Below are positions 32,623 through 41,227 of a stretch of DNA of 64,000 nucleotides, piece by piece. The DNA is from RUG11247 sp045649485 (GTDB lineage Bacteria; Bacillota; Clostridia; Christensenellales; Aristaeellaceae). The DNA lies in assembly GCA_045649485.1 (NCBI GenBank), contig JAZRPZ010000112.1:4286-68285 (forward strand), given 5' to 3'. Numbering within the stretch: the first letter of the stretch is position 1; every line of letters begins with the position of its first letter. The notes under the pieces are model-generated. The model made no database searches, was not told where the DNA came from, and saw only the letters and a program-made list of their open reading frames with translations. Both the position numbers and the translations under genes were made by a program.

Positions 32623-33432
32623 TCAGTGTTCTGTCTTTTCACCTATACGCTGACCCACCTGCACAGGAAGTTCTGTACCATTATCTATGCAACCGCGGAA
32701 TTCGTCATCTATAACCGCATTGCCGTTCTTCATCAGCATAATAATGGTGGATCCGCCATATTCAAAATAACCCTTTTCTTCGCCGCGGGTGAAAGTATGC
32801 TCACCGTGATGGTTGCATATCCTGCCAACAAGCAGTGCACCGACTTCCATGAACACAACCTCACCGAAATTCTCGGTATTGAGGATGGTATATTCACGGG
32901 AATTGGTTGCGAACATGCTGTACTTATGAGCGACCTCGCGCACGGTATGCAGCTTGCCGGGTATCACCACATTGCCGCCCTTGCTTCCGGAATCGGGATA
33001 AATATATCTGTGATAGTTATCGGGCATCAGCCTGAATATGAGGCACATGCCGCCGCGATAATTTTCCGCAAGTTCTTCATTGTTGAGCAGCGCACCAAGA
33101 GTATAGTTCGTACCCTTTACCGCAAACACGCTGTCAGCATTGATGGTATAAATGCTCAGCAGTGAATCACAGGGACTGATAAGCGCATTTGCCTCCATAT
33201 TTATGGGACGGGCATCGGGACGGATCTTGCGGGTGAAGAAGTCATTGAAAGACTTATACTTCACGGGCTCATACTGAGACATATCTATTTCATTGCGCTT
33301 GATGAAACGCTTGATATAAAGCTTGGAATATCGGGATTCCAAGAGACCTGCGCATTTACGGGAGAAGCCCGGGCGGGTAATGAACTTCAGCACATAATGT
33401 CCTGTGCGGGTATTATACAAAGCTTTCAGCAT
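32623..33432 (-). CDS. psd: Phosphatidylserine decarboxylase
   Basis: About 269 residues. FNDFFTRKI and SPCDS at the N-terminus, the NYHRYIYPDSG metal/active region, MEVGALLVGRICNH, and YFEYGGSTIIML, where cleavage before the Ser of the (L/G)GST motif gives the pyruvoyl cofactor. It makes phosphatidylethanolamine at the membrane. GGAGATAAAGATA precedes the ATG. The promoter region carries a striking inverted repeat (33456-33484). Confidence 0.95.
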   Translation of the reverse strand: MLKALYNTRTGHYVLKFITRPGFSRKCAGLLESRYSKLYIKRFIKRNEIDMSQYEPVKYKSFNDFFTRKIRPDARPINMEANALISPCDSLLSIYTINADSVFAVKGTNYTLGALLNNEELAENYRGGMCLIFRLMPDNYHRYIYPDSGSKGGNVVIPGKLHTVREVAHKYSMFATNSREYTILNTENFGEVVFMEVGALLVGRICNHHGEHTFTRGEEKGYFEYGGSTIIMLMKNGNAVIDDEFRGCIDNGTELPVQVGQRIGEKTEH

Positions 33433-33455
33433 TATCTTTATCTCCGGTAAAACTA

Positions 33456-33484
33456 TTGATAATGATATTATACCTCATTATCAA
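33456..33484. promoter_or_regulatory. Operator-like inverted repeat over the psd promoter
   Basis: TTGATAATGA (33456-33465), 9-nt spacer, TCATTATCAA (33475-33484), a perfect 10-bp inverted repeat. The minus-strand TATAAT (-10) lies within the spacer (33472-33467). Half-sites resemble Fur-family GATAATNATTATC boxes, but the spacer is longer. Confidence 0.6.
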
Positions 33485-33553
33485 GTATTTAGCATCACCT
33501 GCAGCGCGAAAATATAGAGATTTCATAAGTTTATTCGCCTCAAATATAAAAAA

Positions 33554-33583
33554 CAAGGCAGAGAGCCAAAACTCTCTGCCTTG
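33554..33583 (-). terminator. Terminator of the large glycoside hydrolase gene
   Basis: CAAGGCAGAGAG (33554-33565) pairs with 33572-33583 around CCAAAA. On the minus strand TTTTTTATATTT follows. Confidence 0.88.
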
Positions 33584-33597
33584 CGGACTGTATTTTA

Positions 33598-36489
33598 TCA
33601 GCCGATCTCGATATCGGTCAGGCCGAAGAATACGAAGGAATACCTGTCGGCATAGCCGGGGTTCTTTGCGCCGTCCCAGCCGCCATACTTGGAGAAGGTG
33701 TCGGGACCTACGCCGAAGGGCTCAACATCCCTTGCAACGTGGAAGGGTCCAAGGGTGTTGCGGCGTGCGCCAACGAGAGTGATCTTGATCTCGTTCTCGC
33801 CTGCCTTCAGCATGCCGGTAACGTCGACCTTATTGTCGAACATGACCATCTTTTCAACGCCGTTGATCTCAACCTTGGCAACTGCATAGCGGCCGGAGAG
33901 ACGGATAACGGTCTCGTTGCCGGTGGCTACGATCTTCTTTGCGAAGGTGACCTTGCCGGTGAAGAAGGGATAGCCGGTCTCCAGCAGCTTGTCTGCGGAA
34001 ACTTCCTTGACGGACTTCACGATAGCGAACTTGCCGTCGTCGGAGATGCGGGTGTCCTTGACATCCTTGCGCAGGCTTGCGGTTACGCCGAAGTCGCCCA
34101 GCAGATAGATGGCTTCGATGTCGGTCTCGTAGCTCAGGCAGTTTACGAGGGACTCGGTGGTGCCGTCATGCAGATAGTATACGCCGTTGAATACCTTGTA
34201 AACGTGCTCGGGCTGGTAGTACTCGATCTCGAATACGACTTCGTTCTCGCCAACCTTTACCAGGGGCAGGATGTCGCATACCAGGTCGGATGCTTCGATC
34301 TCGCCGCCAACGGTGGGCTCGATAACGGTGCCGTTTACGGTGATGGACTTGGAACCCATCTTCTCGGCTTCCAGCTTCAGGGTGGCGGGCAGCTCATCGA
34401 TGGTGAAGGTGTACTTCACGAATACGGTGCGGTTGGTGCGCTCGCGCAGCAGCCTGTCGGAGATGGACATGATGGGCAGACGCTCGGAGTACTCAGCGTT
34501 GTCATAGGACAGCTGTGCGTAGTCCAGAGTGAGGATGTTGTCGCCCATATCAGCGATCTTCACGTCAACGCCGATGCTCTTCATCTCAGGCAGTGCGTAG
34601 GCAGCTTCTGCGCTGGGTGCGCCGTCCAGCATGATAACGAAGGACTGGCAGGGTTCGAAGGTCAGGGGCAGGATGACGTATTCGCCTTCCTTGGTGTAGA
34701 ACAGGGGCTTCTTCTCGCCGGTTTCCAGATCGAAGCGGGAAACGCCTTCTGCCTTGATGCGATAGCGTACGGAGTGGGTCTTATCCTTGCTCAGGTTAAC
34801 TGCATACAGGAAGTCGCCCTTCTCCCAGCGGCGCAGGGTGGAACGGATAGCAGTGGTATGATCGGAAATGGTGCAGTCCTTGTTCAGCAGATCGTCGATG
34901 GAGATGTTGGACTGATAGCCCAGATCTGCCTCTTCGCCGTCTACGAAGGAGGGGCACTGACCCTGCAGCCATACCTTACCGCCGTTCATGATGTACTCAT
35001 CCAGCATTTCTGCGGTGGATGCATCCAGACCGGGCATATCGGGGATAACTACGAACTTATACTTGCGGTCGCCCATTACCAGGGTATCGCCGTCAACATA
35101 TCCGTACTTGTCCAGCAGATACTCGTCAACATACTGATGGCCAACGCCCATTGCGCCCAGGCACTCTACCAGGGAAGCGAAGGACTTGTCGATCAGCTGC
35201 AGGGACTTGCCTTCGTTGCGCTTGAAGGTGAAGTATGCGCTGTGCATGGGATGGATGATGGCAACGTCTGCCTCTTCGGTAGACTCGGCCAGCATGTAAC
35301 CCAGACGGGTGAAATAATCGTTGAAATGACGGAACTCGGTCATCCAGGGATTATGCTCGGAATAGAATGCGGGATAGTCCCTCTTGCGCTGACCGCGGAT
35401 GGAATAGGGATACAGATGCTGGCACATCTGGTTTACACCGTTGACGTACTGCCACTCGGCAATGCGCTTCAGTTCGGTGGGAGTTACGTCCCAGCCGGCG
35501 CAGGCGAAGGTCTCGGTGAGAACGTGCTTCTTGCCCAGCTGATTTGCAACGGAGAATACCTGACGGGGAGAGATCTCGGTGCTGATCTCGCGGCCCAGCC
35601 AGTCCATTCCGGGAATGTGCTCATACTCATAGAAGGGCATGATGCCTGCGCAGGCGATCATCTGGCCGAACAGGCTGCTCTCTTCGATGGCGTGACCGGT
35701 GAGCATGCAATCATGCTCTTCGCACCAGGTGTAGATCTGACCTGCGAAATTCTCGGTGAACAGTTCGCACATCAGTCTCCAGTAGCGGAAGCGGAAACGG
35801 TTGGACTCGGCGCAGTCAATGAACAGAGCGCCCAGTTCTTCCAGCAGATCCTCGCCGTAGCGGCCGCGGTATGCAGACAGCATCATGGGAGAATATGCGG
35901 TATCCCAGCGGAAATACTGGGGCTCGTCAGTGAAGAAGCCGGCCATGTACTTGCCGAAATCCTCGCCGAAGCGCTCATAGTACTTTTCGTGGGTCTCGTT
36001 GATGAACTTCTTTACGATGTCGGGATTCAGGATATCAACAACGGAATCGTTGGTGCGCTCGTATACAGCGTAAACGCTCTTGCCGTTGTCCTTGTAAACG
36101 CGATAGATATGGTCGCCTGCCAGCTGATAGCATGCCAGAGCTTCCTTATCGAAGGCTTCCTTCTCCTCGCATACCAGATACTTCTCGTGGTTTGCGGGGT
36201 CTTCCAGCAGCTTCATGCCTGCAAAACCGCTGGGCCAGCCGTTCTCGTCATAGCACCATGCGTTCATATCCTGCTTCTTGGCTTCGTCGATGCAGGCTTC
36301 AACGGCCTTCATCCAGTCTTCGCCCATGTACTCGGTCAGCAGACCGCCGCGGGCATGCATGAAGAAACCACCGATGCCGGCTGCCTTCATGTCGCGGATC
36401 TGCTTGCGCAGATGCTCGGGCTCAAGCTTGTCGTTCCAGCTCCAGAAAGGTATAGACTGATAATTCTTGAGGTCCTTCTCAGGTATCAT
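33598..36489 (-). CDS. Large glycoside hydrolase (GH106-like TIM-barrel, putative)
   Basis: About 963 residues, cytosolic (no signal peptide). The N-terminal half begins PFWSWNDKLEPEHLRKQI...GIGGFFMHARGGL and has WCYDENGWPSG, FFTDEPQYF and LTETFACAGWDVTP, as in barrel hydrolases annotated alpha-L-rhamnosidase-like. The C-terminal half is beta-rich with galactose-binding-like segments. The substrate is probably a plant or host glycan fragment taken up by the cell. The specificity is inference. The start at 36489 has AAAGGAGAGG before it; a longer frame lacks a site. Single-gene unit. Confidence 0.78.
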   Translation of the reverse strand: MIPEKDLKNYQSIPFWSWNDKLEPEHLRKQIRDMKAAGIGGFFMHARGGLLTEYMGEDWMKAVEACIDEAKKQDMNAWCYDENGWPSGFAGMKLLEDPANHEKYLVCEEKEAFDKEALACYQLAGDHIYRVYKDNGKSVYAVYERTNDSVVDILNPDIVKKFINETHEKYYERFGEDFGKYMAGFFTDEPQYFRWDTAYSPMMLSAYRGRYGEDLLEELGALFIDCAESNRFRFRYWRLMCELFTENFAGQIYTWCEEHDCMLTGHAIEESSLFGQMIACAGIMPFYEYEHIPGMDWLGREISTEISPRQVFSVANQLGKKHVLTETFACAGWDVTPTELKRIAEWQYVNGVNQMCQHLYPYSIRGQRKRDYPAFYSEHNPWMTEFRHFNDYFTRLGYMLAESTEEADVAIIHPMHSAYFTFKRNEGKSLQLIDKSFASLVECLGAMGVGHQYVDEYLLDKYGYVDGDTLVMGDRKYKFVVIPDMPGLDASTAEMLDEYIMNGGKVWLQGQCPSFVDGEEADLGYQSNISIDDLLNKDCTISDHTTAIRSTLRRWEKGDFLYAVNLSKDKTHSVRYRIKAEGVSRFDLETGEKKPLFYTKEGEYVILPLTFEPCQSFVIMLDGAPSAEAAYALPEMKSIGVDVKIADMGDNILTLDYAQLSYDNAEYSERLPIMSISDRLLRERTNRTVFVKYTFTIDELPATLKLEAEKMGSKSITVNGTVIEPTVGGEIEASDLVCDILPLVKVGENEVVFEIEYYQPEHVYKVFNGVYYLHDGTTESLVNCLSYETDIEAIYLLGDFGVTASLRKDVKDTRISDDGKFAIVKSVKEVSADKLLETGYPFFTGKVTFAKKIVATGNETVIRLSGRYAVAKVEINGVEKMVMFDNKVDVTGMLKAGENEIKITLVGARRNTLGPFHVARDVEPFGVGPDTFSKYGGWDGAKNPGYADRYSFVFFGLTDIEIG

Positions 36490-36577
36490 TTTCGTTCCTC
36501 TCCTTTCGCGAAATAAACGCGATACAATATACATCCATAAAGCCATACTTTTCAGCATGGCAGTATTATACATATAT

Positions 36578-36606
36578 ATTTTATCGCTAAAGCCGAGAAT
36601 TTGCAA
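36578..36606 (-). promoter_or_regulatory. Promoter of the large glycoside hydrolase gene
   Basis: Minus strand TTGCAA (36606-36601), 17 nt, TAAAAT (36583-36578). A GCCAT/ATGGC hairpin lies in the leader. Confidence 0.6.
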
Positions 36607-36707
36607 TAACAAAATACTCAAAAGGATGCTCCACTTCTCACGGTTCTCCTGCCCTCACGATTAACGGAATACATCCCATGCTGCAATTAAAAATCCAAAA
36701 ATAAATT

Positions 36708-36741
36708 TGCCGACCCGGGGCTGGGCCCACGGGTCGGCAAC
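36708..36741 (-). terminator. Terminator of the second ABC pair
   Basis: TTGCCGACCCG (36708-36718) pairs with 36731-36741. On the minus strand ATTTATTTTTGG follows. Confidence 0.85.
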
Positions 36742-36769
36742 AGACTTTCATTTAAATTAAGATATTACC

Positions 36770-36834
36770 CCAGCAAGGGATTCTCAAGGGGCTTTCGTCC
36801 CTTGAGCAGGGGTGCAGGGGACAGAGTCCTCTGC
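36770..36834. repeat. GC-rich intergenic repeat-like element
   Basis: It abuts the stop of the ABC gene. It contains CTCAAGGGG-CTTTCGT-CCCTTGAG (36793-36817, perfect 8-bp inverted core) followed by GGGGTGCAGGGGACAGAGTCC. This composition matches the high-copy intergenic palindromes of gut Clostridia. Only one copy is in the window, so its repetitive nature is inferred. Confidence 0.5.
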
Positions 36835-38637
36835 TCACTCCTCAAGCAGGAACCTGTACTGAGCGTCGCAGAGTCCCTTGTAGTGACCGCCCTCCAGCTG
36901 AATGAGCTCTTCGTGAGTGCCCTTTTCCGCGATGTTGCGATCCTGGATAACCATGATGCAGTCTGCATTGCGGATGGTGGACAGACGGTGAGCGATAACG
37001 AAGCTGGTGCGTCCCTTGAGCAGTACATCCAGAGCCTTCTGGATGAGCAGCTCGGTATGGGTATCGATGGAAGAGGTGGCCTCGTCCAGAATAAGTATCT
37101 TGGGGTCGTTCAGCAGCGCACGTGCAAAGGAGATGAGCTGCTTCTGACCGACGGACAGGGACGAGCCGCGCTCGTTTACCTCGGTCATGTATCCCTTTTC
37201 CATGTTCATGATGAAATCATGGGCGGATACAGCCTTTGCGGCAGCGATAACCTCTTCATCGGTTGCTTCCAGCCTGCCGTAGCGGATGTTGTCCATAATG
37301 GTGCCGGAGAAGATGAAGCTGTCCTGCATCATTACGCTCATCTGCTCGCTCAGGGAGCGCAGCTTGATGTCGCGGATGTCATGACCGTCGATCTTCACAG
37401 CGCCGCCGCGGACGTCATAGAAGCGGGAAATGAGGTTTACAACAGTGGATTTGCCTGCGCCGGTGGGACCGACAAGGGCGATGGTCTGACCGGGCTTTAC
37501 CTTGAAGGACAGGTCCTTCAGAACCACCTTGTCCTCGTTGTACCAGAAGTCAACGTGGTCGAACTCGACCGCACCCTCGATGGGCGGCAGGTCGCGTGCG
37601 CCTTCCTTGTCCTTTATCTCAGGCTCGGTATCCATGATCTCAAATATGCGCTCAACAGAGGCCATTGCGGAGAGGATGGAATTGTAGAAATTGGACAGGG
37701 TATTCAGCGGCATCCAGAATCTGCCAAGATACCACAGAATGAGCAGCAGGTTTGCCAGCGAAAGCGGGTTAGTTTCCAGACCCATCATGCGGATACCGAA
37801 ATAGTAAACCAGCACGGTACCGATGGTTCCGGTGATATCCAGTGCGGGCCAGAAGGAGTTGTTCACCTGAATGGCGCGCATCCAGTTTTCGCGTACTTCA
37901 TTGTTTACGTTCTTGAAGGTCTCGAAGTTCTCATCCTCACGCACAAATGCCTCGGTTACACGCATACCCGCAAGAGATTCGTGCAGATAACCGTTCATGC
38001 TGGAGGTCTTCATACGCACCTTCTGCCAGCGCTGCCTCATCACGCGCTTCAGCTTGAACATGATGAAGATAAGTATGGGCATGATGCACATGGAGATGAG
38101 AGTCAGCTTCCAGTTGACGACAAACATGATGACCAGCAAAAGCACCAGTGTCATGCAGTCAACAAGTACGTTTACGATACCGTTGGTGAACAGGTCGTTC
38201 AGGGAGTTTACGTCGTTGATTACTCGAACCAGTATCTTACCTGCGGAACGGGTATCAAAGAAGGAGAACGACAGACCCTGAATGTGCTTGAACAGATCCT
38301 CGCGCAGCTGCGCAATGGCGCTGCGGCCTGCGGTATCCATCAGACGAACGCGGTAACGGGTGCACAGTGCGCCGCCGATAGCGGTAACGAACATACCGCC
38401 GATGAGTATGGCAAGCGTGGTTACGTTTGCATCCTTTACCAGCTGCAGTTCTTCGATGGCATTACTCAGAAGATAGGTGCTGCCCAGAGAGAACAGCGTG
38501 GCGCATACCATCAGCACGAGGGCAATGGCAACGTTTTTCCTGTAGGGCTTCATGTACTTAAGGAGACGGACAAACTGGCCTTTGTCAAACGGTCTTTCCA
38601 ATGCTTCATCGTCGATCTGTCTGAGAGCCTTAGCCAT
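36835..38637 (-). CDS. ABC exporter half-transporter, consensus-site subunit
   Basis: 600 residues: six-helix membrane domain then ATPase. Walker A GPTGAGKST, signature LSVGQKQL (altered from LSGGQ), Walker B ILILDEATSSID with the catalytic Glu. It overlaps the upstream partner gene by 8 nt. As in the 9396-13088 pair, the altered signature is in the subunit with the intact Walker B, which marks a heterodimeric exporter. Drug or lipid export is the family role. Confidence 0.92.
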   Translation of the reverse strand: MAKALRQIDDEALERPFDKGQFVRLLKYMKPYRKNVAIALVLMVCATLFSLGSTYLLSNAIEELQLVKDANVTTLAILIGGMFVTAIGGALCTRYRVRLMDTAGRSAIAQLREDLFKHIQGLSFSFFDTRSAGKILVRVINDVNSLNDLFTNGIVNVLVDCMTLVLLLVIMFVVNWKLTLISMCIMPILIFIMFKLKRVMRQRWQKVRMKTSSMNGYLHESLAGMRVTEAFVREDENFETFKNVNNEVRENWMRAIQVNNSFWPALDITGTIGTVLVYYFGIRMMGLETNPLSLANLLLILWYLGRFWMPLNTLSNFYNSILSAMASVERIFEIMDTEPEIKDKEGARDLPPIEGAVEFDHVDFWYNEDKVVLKDLSFKVKPGQTIALVGPTGAGKSTVVNLISRFYDVRGGAVKIDGHDIRDIKLRSLSEQMSVMMQDSFIFSGTIMDNIRYGRLEATDEEVIAAAKAVSAHDFIMNMEKGYMTEVNERGSSLSVGQKQLISFARALLNDPKILILDEATSSIDTHTELLIQKALDVLLKGRTSFVIAHRLSTIRNADCIMVIQDRNIAEKGTHEELIQLEGGHYKGLCDAQYRFLLEE

Positions 38638-40405
38638 TTACCGTCACCTCCTTGCCGCGGATGGAATCAAGATCGCGGTACTGATCCTGCACCATCTGCC
38701 AATAGATGCCATGGTGCTCAAGCAGCTGCTTGTGAGTGCCGCGCTCTGCAATACGTCCGTTTTCCATTACCAGTATCTGATCCGCATTCTTTACAGAAGA
38801 GATACGGTGTGCGATTATGAAGGTGGTGCGTCCGGCAAGCACCTTCTTCAGCTTCTGCTGGATGACATATTCGGTCTCCATATCAACAGCAGAAGTAGAG
38901 TCATCCATTACAAGAATGGAAGGATCGGTAAGCACCGCGCGGGCGATAGCCGTGCGCTGCTTCTGACCGCCGGAAAGACCCATGCCGCGCTCACCTACTA
39001 CGGTATCGTAGCCGTCGGGCATTGCACCCACGAACTCGGCAGCCTGCGCAACATCGGCAGCTTCTTCGATCTTTTCAAATGCCGCATCGGGACGACCAAA
39101 GCGGATATTCTCGGCAAGGGAATCGGAGAACAGGAAGGTCTCCTGCGGTACATAGCCGATATGCTTGCGCAGTTCCAGCAGCTTATGGTCGCGGACATCG
39201 ATGCCGTCGATCTTTATGCTGCCGCCGGAAACATCATAGAAGCGACCCAGCAGGGTTACCAGCGTACTCTTGCCCGAACCGGTTGCGCCCATAACGGCTA
39301 TGGTCTGACCGGGTTCGGCAGTGAAGCTGATATCGTGGAGAACCTCGGAATCACCATAGGCAAAGTTCACATGATCGAATTCCACCTTGCCGTTGTAGGC
39401 AGCGGGTGCAATCGCATTATCCTTTTCCTTGATGGCTGCGCCGAAATCAACATAGTAGAACAGCTTCTCCGCAGAGGTAACTGCGTTGGTAAGCATGTTT
39501 ACAAGGTTGGAAAGCTGGCGCATAGGATCGGTTATCAGCCATACATAGCCGTTTACCGCAACCAGAGTACCGATGTCCATATCGCCCCTGATGGTGAGGA
39601 TAGCGCCAACGACCAGCATAACAGGAGTGCAGAGTCCGCTCAACAGTTCCATCAGCGGCACGAAATCAGACCAGATCCAGGTGGCCTTCAGGTGCATGGT
39701 GAGCAGATCGCGGTTGTCCTTTACGAACCTGTCCATCTCGTAGGGCTCGCGGGCAAATGCCTTTACAACGCGCATACCGGAAAGATTCTCGGTGGTGCGG
39801 GTGTTCAGGGTAGCATTCTGTTCGCGGATGTTGCGGAACGCGGGGTGTATCTGTGCACGGAACTTCCATGCGGTTACCGCAAGGATGGGTGCAAATATAA
39901 GCAGCGAGAGCATCAGTTCCCAGCTGAGGAAGCTCAGGAATATAAGCGCGCCCACAAAGTTCAGCAGGTTATCGAAAACAGAGACAAGACCGCCTGCGAT
40001 CAGGTTTCGTATGCCTTCGATATCACCCGTCATACGGGACATGATCTCACCTATGCGGTGATTGTCGTAGAACTGATAGGGCAGTTCCTGCATATGTCTG
40101 TACAGACCGGTACGCAGGTCATACACCACGTTCTGCGAAACGCGTTCCAGCGTAAGACCGCGGATATATGTACACACGGCACGTGCAATTACCAGCGCCA
40201 TAAGACCCACACACAGAGGGGTCAGCTTTGCCATGATACCTTCCATTCCGGTCTGCGCTGCAGGGATTACATCGTTAACGATCGCCTTCTGAATAAGAGG
40301 TGCGATCATTCGGCTTGCGATTACCGCCAGCTGCAAGAGCATCGCTACGGCGATCCGCAACCGGTAGGGCTTCATGAGCCCTATGAGGCGTTTGATCGTA
40401 TCCAT
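38630..40405 (-). CDS. ABC exporter half-transporter, degenerate-site subunit
   Basis: 591 residues. Walker A GATGSGKST (about 372-380), signature LSGGQKQRT (about 475) and Walker B ILVMDDSTSAVD with Asp in place of the catalytic Glu (about 496). It pairs with the next gene. AGGAGAGG lies before the ATG. Upstream are direct and inverted repeats around a weak promoter (40454-40524), suggesting regulated expression, but there is no regulator gene next to it. Confidence 0.92.
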   Translation of the reverse strand: MDTIKRLIGLMKPYRLRIAVAMLLQLAVIASRMIAPLIQKAIVNDVIPAAQTGMEGIMAKLTPLCVGLMALVIARAVCTYIRGLTLERVSQNVVYDLRTGLYRHMQELPYQFYDNHRIGEIMSRMTGDIEGIRNLIAGGLVSVFDNLLNFVGALIFLSFLSWELMLSLLIFAPILAVTAWKFRAQIHPAFRNIREQNATLNTRTTENLSGMRVVKAFAREPYEMDRFVKDNRDLLTMHLKATWIWSDFVPLMELLSGLCTPVMLVVGAILTIRGDMDIGTLVAVNGYVWLITDPMRQLSNLVNMLTNAVTSAEKLFYYVDFGAAIKEKDNAIAPAAYNGKVEFDHVNFAYGDSEVLHDISFTAEPGQTIAVMGATGSGKSTLVTLLGRFYDVSGGSIKIDGIDVRDHKLLELRKHIGYVPQETFLFSDSLAENIRFGRPDAAFEKIEEAADVAQAAEFVGAMPDGYDTVVGERGMGLSGGQKQRTAIARAVLTDPSILVMDDSTSAVDMETEYVIQQKLKKVLAGRTTFIIAHRISSVKNADQILVMENGRIAERGTHKQLLEHHGIYWQMVQDQYRDLDSIRGKEVTVNG

Positions 40406-40453
40406 ATCGTTTTTCCTCTCCTGCGCCGGACGTCTTTGTCCGACTTTAGGGGT

Positions 40454-40524
40454 ATAATAAGCCTACTTACGAATTTGTTATATCCGTTTTAAGTAGCTTT
40501 TTTGTTATGTATCCGTTAAGTAGC
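40454..40524 (-). promoter_or_regulatory. Repeat-bearing promoter region of the second ABC operon
   Basis: A minus-strand -10-like TATTAT is at 40459-40454. Two 21-nt direct repeats lie upstream, 40477-40497 (GTTATATCCG...TTAAGTAGC) and 40504-40524 (GTTATGTATCCG...AAGTAGC), period 27, plus an inverted GCCTACTTA at 40461-40469. The -35 position falls in the first repeat and is poor (TATAAC), as in activator-dependent promoters. Confidence 0.5.
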
Positions 40525-40587
40525 CACATTAGCAAAACGCATGCAAATACAGTAAAATTATACATTCATTCTGCTTTTCGGCTATGC

Positions 40588-40638
40588 AAAAGACATATGT
40601 TCATGCACAAAAAATTGCACAAAAAACATATGTCTTTT
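40588..40638 (-). terminator. Terminator of the SGNH hydrolase / GH39-like operon
   Basis: AAAAGACATATGTT (40588-40601) pairs perfectly with 40625-40638, with a smaller TGCA/TGCA pairing inside the A-rich loop. Confidence 0.7.
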
Positions 40639-40640
40639 GA

Positions 40641-41213
40641 TTATGGAGATATTATTCTGTCCGTTTCTATCAGCTTTGCGATAGTAGCAGCCGCAAGCAC
40701 AGAGCCTGCCTCTGAAGGATGATAATCATCATCTTCATAGAGACCCACATAACCGCGCACGGCGGTAAATGCACAGCCTACATTGGCCATCAGTGCGCCG
40801 TTGGCCTCGGCAGCCTCACGATAGCTTTCAAAAAGACCTCTGTCCATCTCTTCATAGGACATATTCATGGTCGCAAGCTTGTCGGTACCTTCCTTATAGG
40901 CCCATGAGGCATAGAAAACGGGCTTTGCGCCATTTTCCTTAATGAGCCTGCAAAGCTTTTCAGAGCTTTCGAGGAAGCTCTTCTTTTTTGTAATGGGCGC
41001 GTTGCTCTGTTCCTGGAGCACCACATAATCCCATTTTTCCTCTTTGAGCGCCTTCAGCGTGCGCGCGCCCATTTCGGTATCCGGATTGAGCTGCTCAGCC
41101 AGCATCGCGCCGCCGCGGGTATGGGCCACCACCTCCGCGCCAAGCATAGCCGCAAGAATATCCGGCATATCGTGGAAATAGGTAAAACTGTTGCCCAGCA
41201 TCAATATGCGCAT
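40641..41213 (-). CDS. SGNH/GDSL-type hydrolase
   Basis: 190 residues. MRILMLGNSFTYFHDMP gives the block I Ser (GNSFT), VVLQEQSNAP a block III-like segment, and DDYHPSEAGSVLAA the C-terminal Asp-x-x-His. These enzymes are esterases, often deacetylating sugars. It is 14 nt after the GH39-like gene on the same strand, which fits de-esterification of a glycan degraded by its neighbour. Confidence 0.85.
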   Translation of the reverse strand: MRILMLGNSFTYFHDMPDILAAMLGAEVVAHTRGGAMLAEQLNPDTEMGARTLKALKEEKWDYVVLQEQSNAPITKKKSFLESSEKLCRLIKENGAKPVFYASWAYKEGTDKLATMNMSYEEMDRGLFESYREAAEANGALMANVGCAFTAVRGYVGLYEDDDYHPSEAGSVLAAATIAKLIETDRIISP

Positions 41214-41227
41214 CTACTCATCTCCGT

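Noticed and set aside
33739..36516. Long open frame of over 900 codons on the plus strand, antisense to the large glycoside hydrolase
   Set aside because: It mirrors the codon structure of the real gene, has no ribosome binding site or family motifs, and the minus-strand protein has clear catalytic signatures and its own promoter and terminator.
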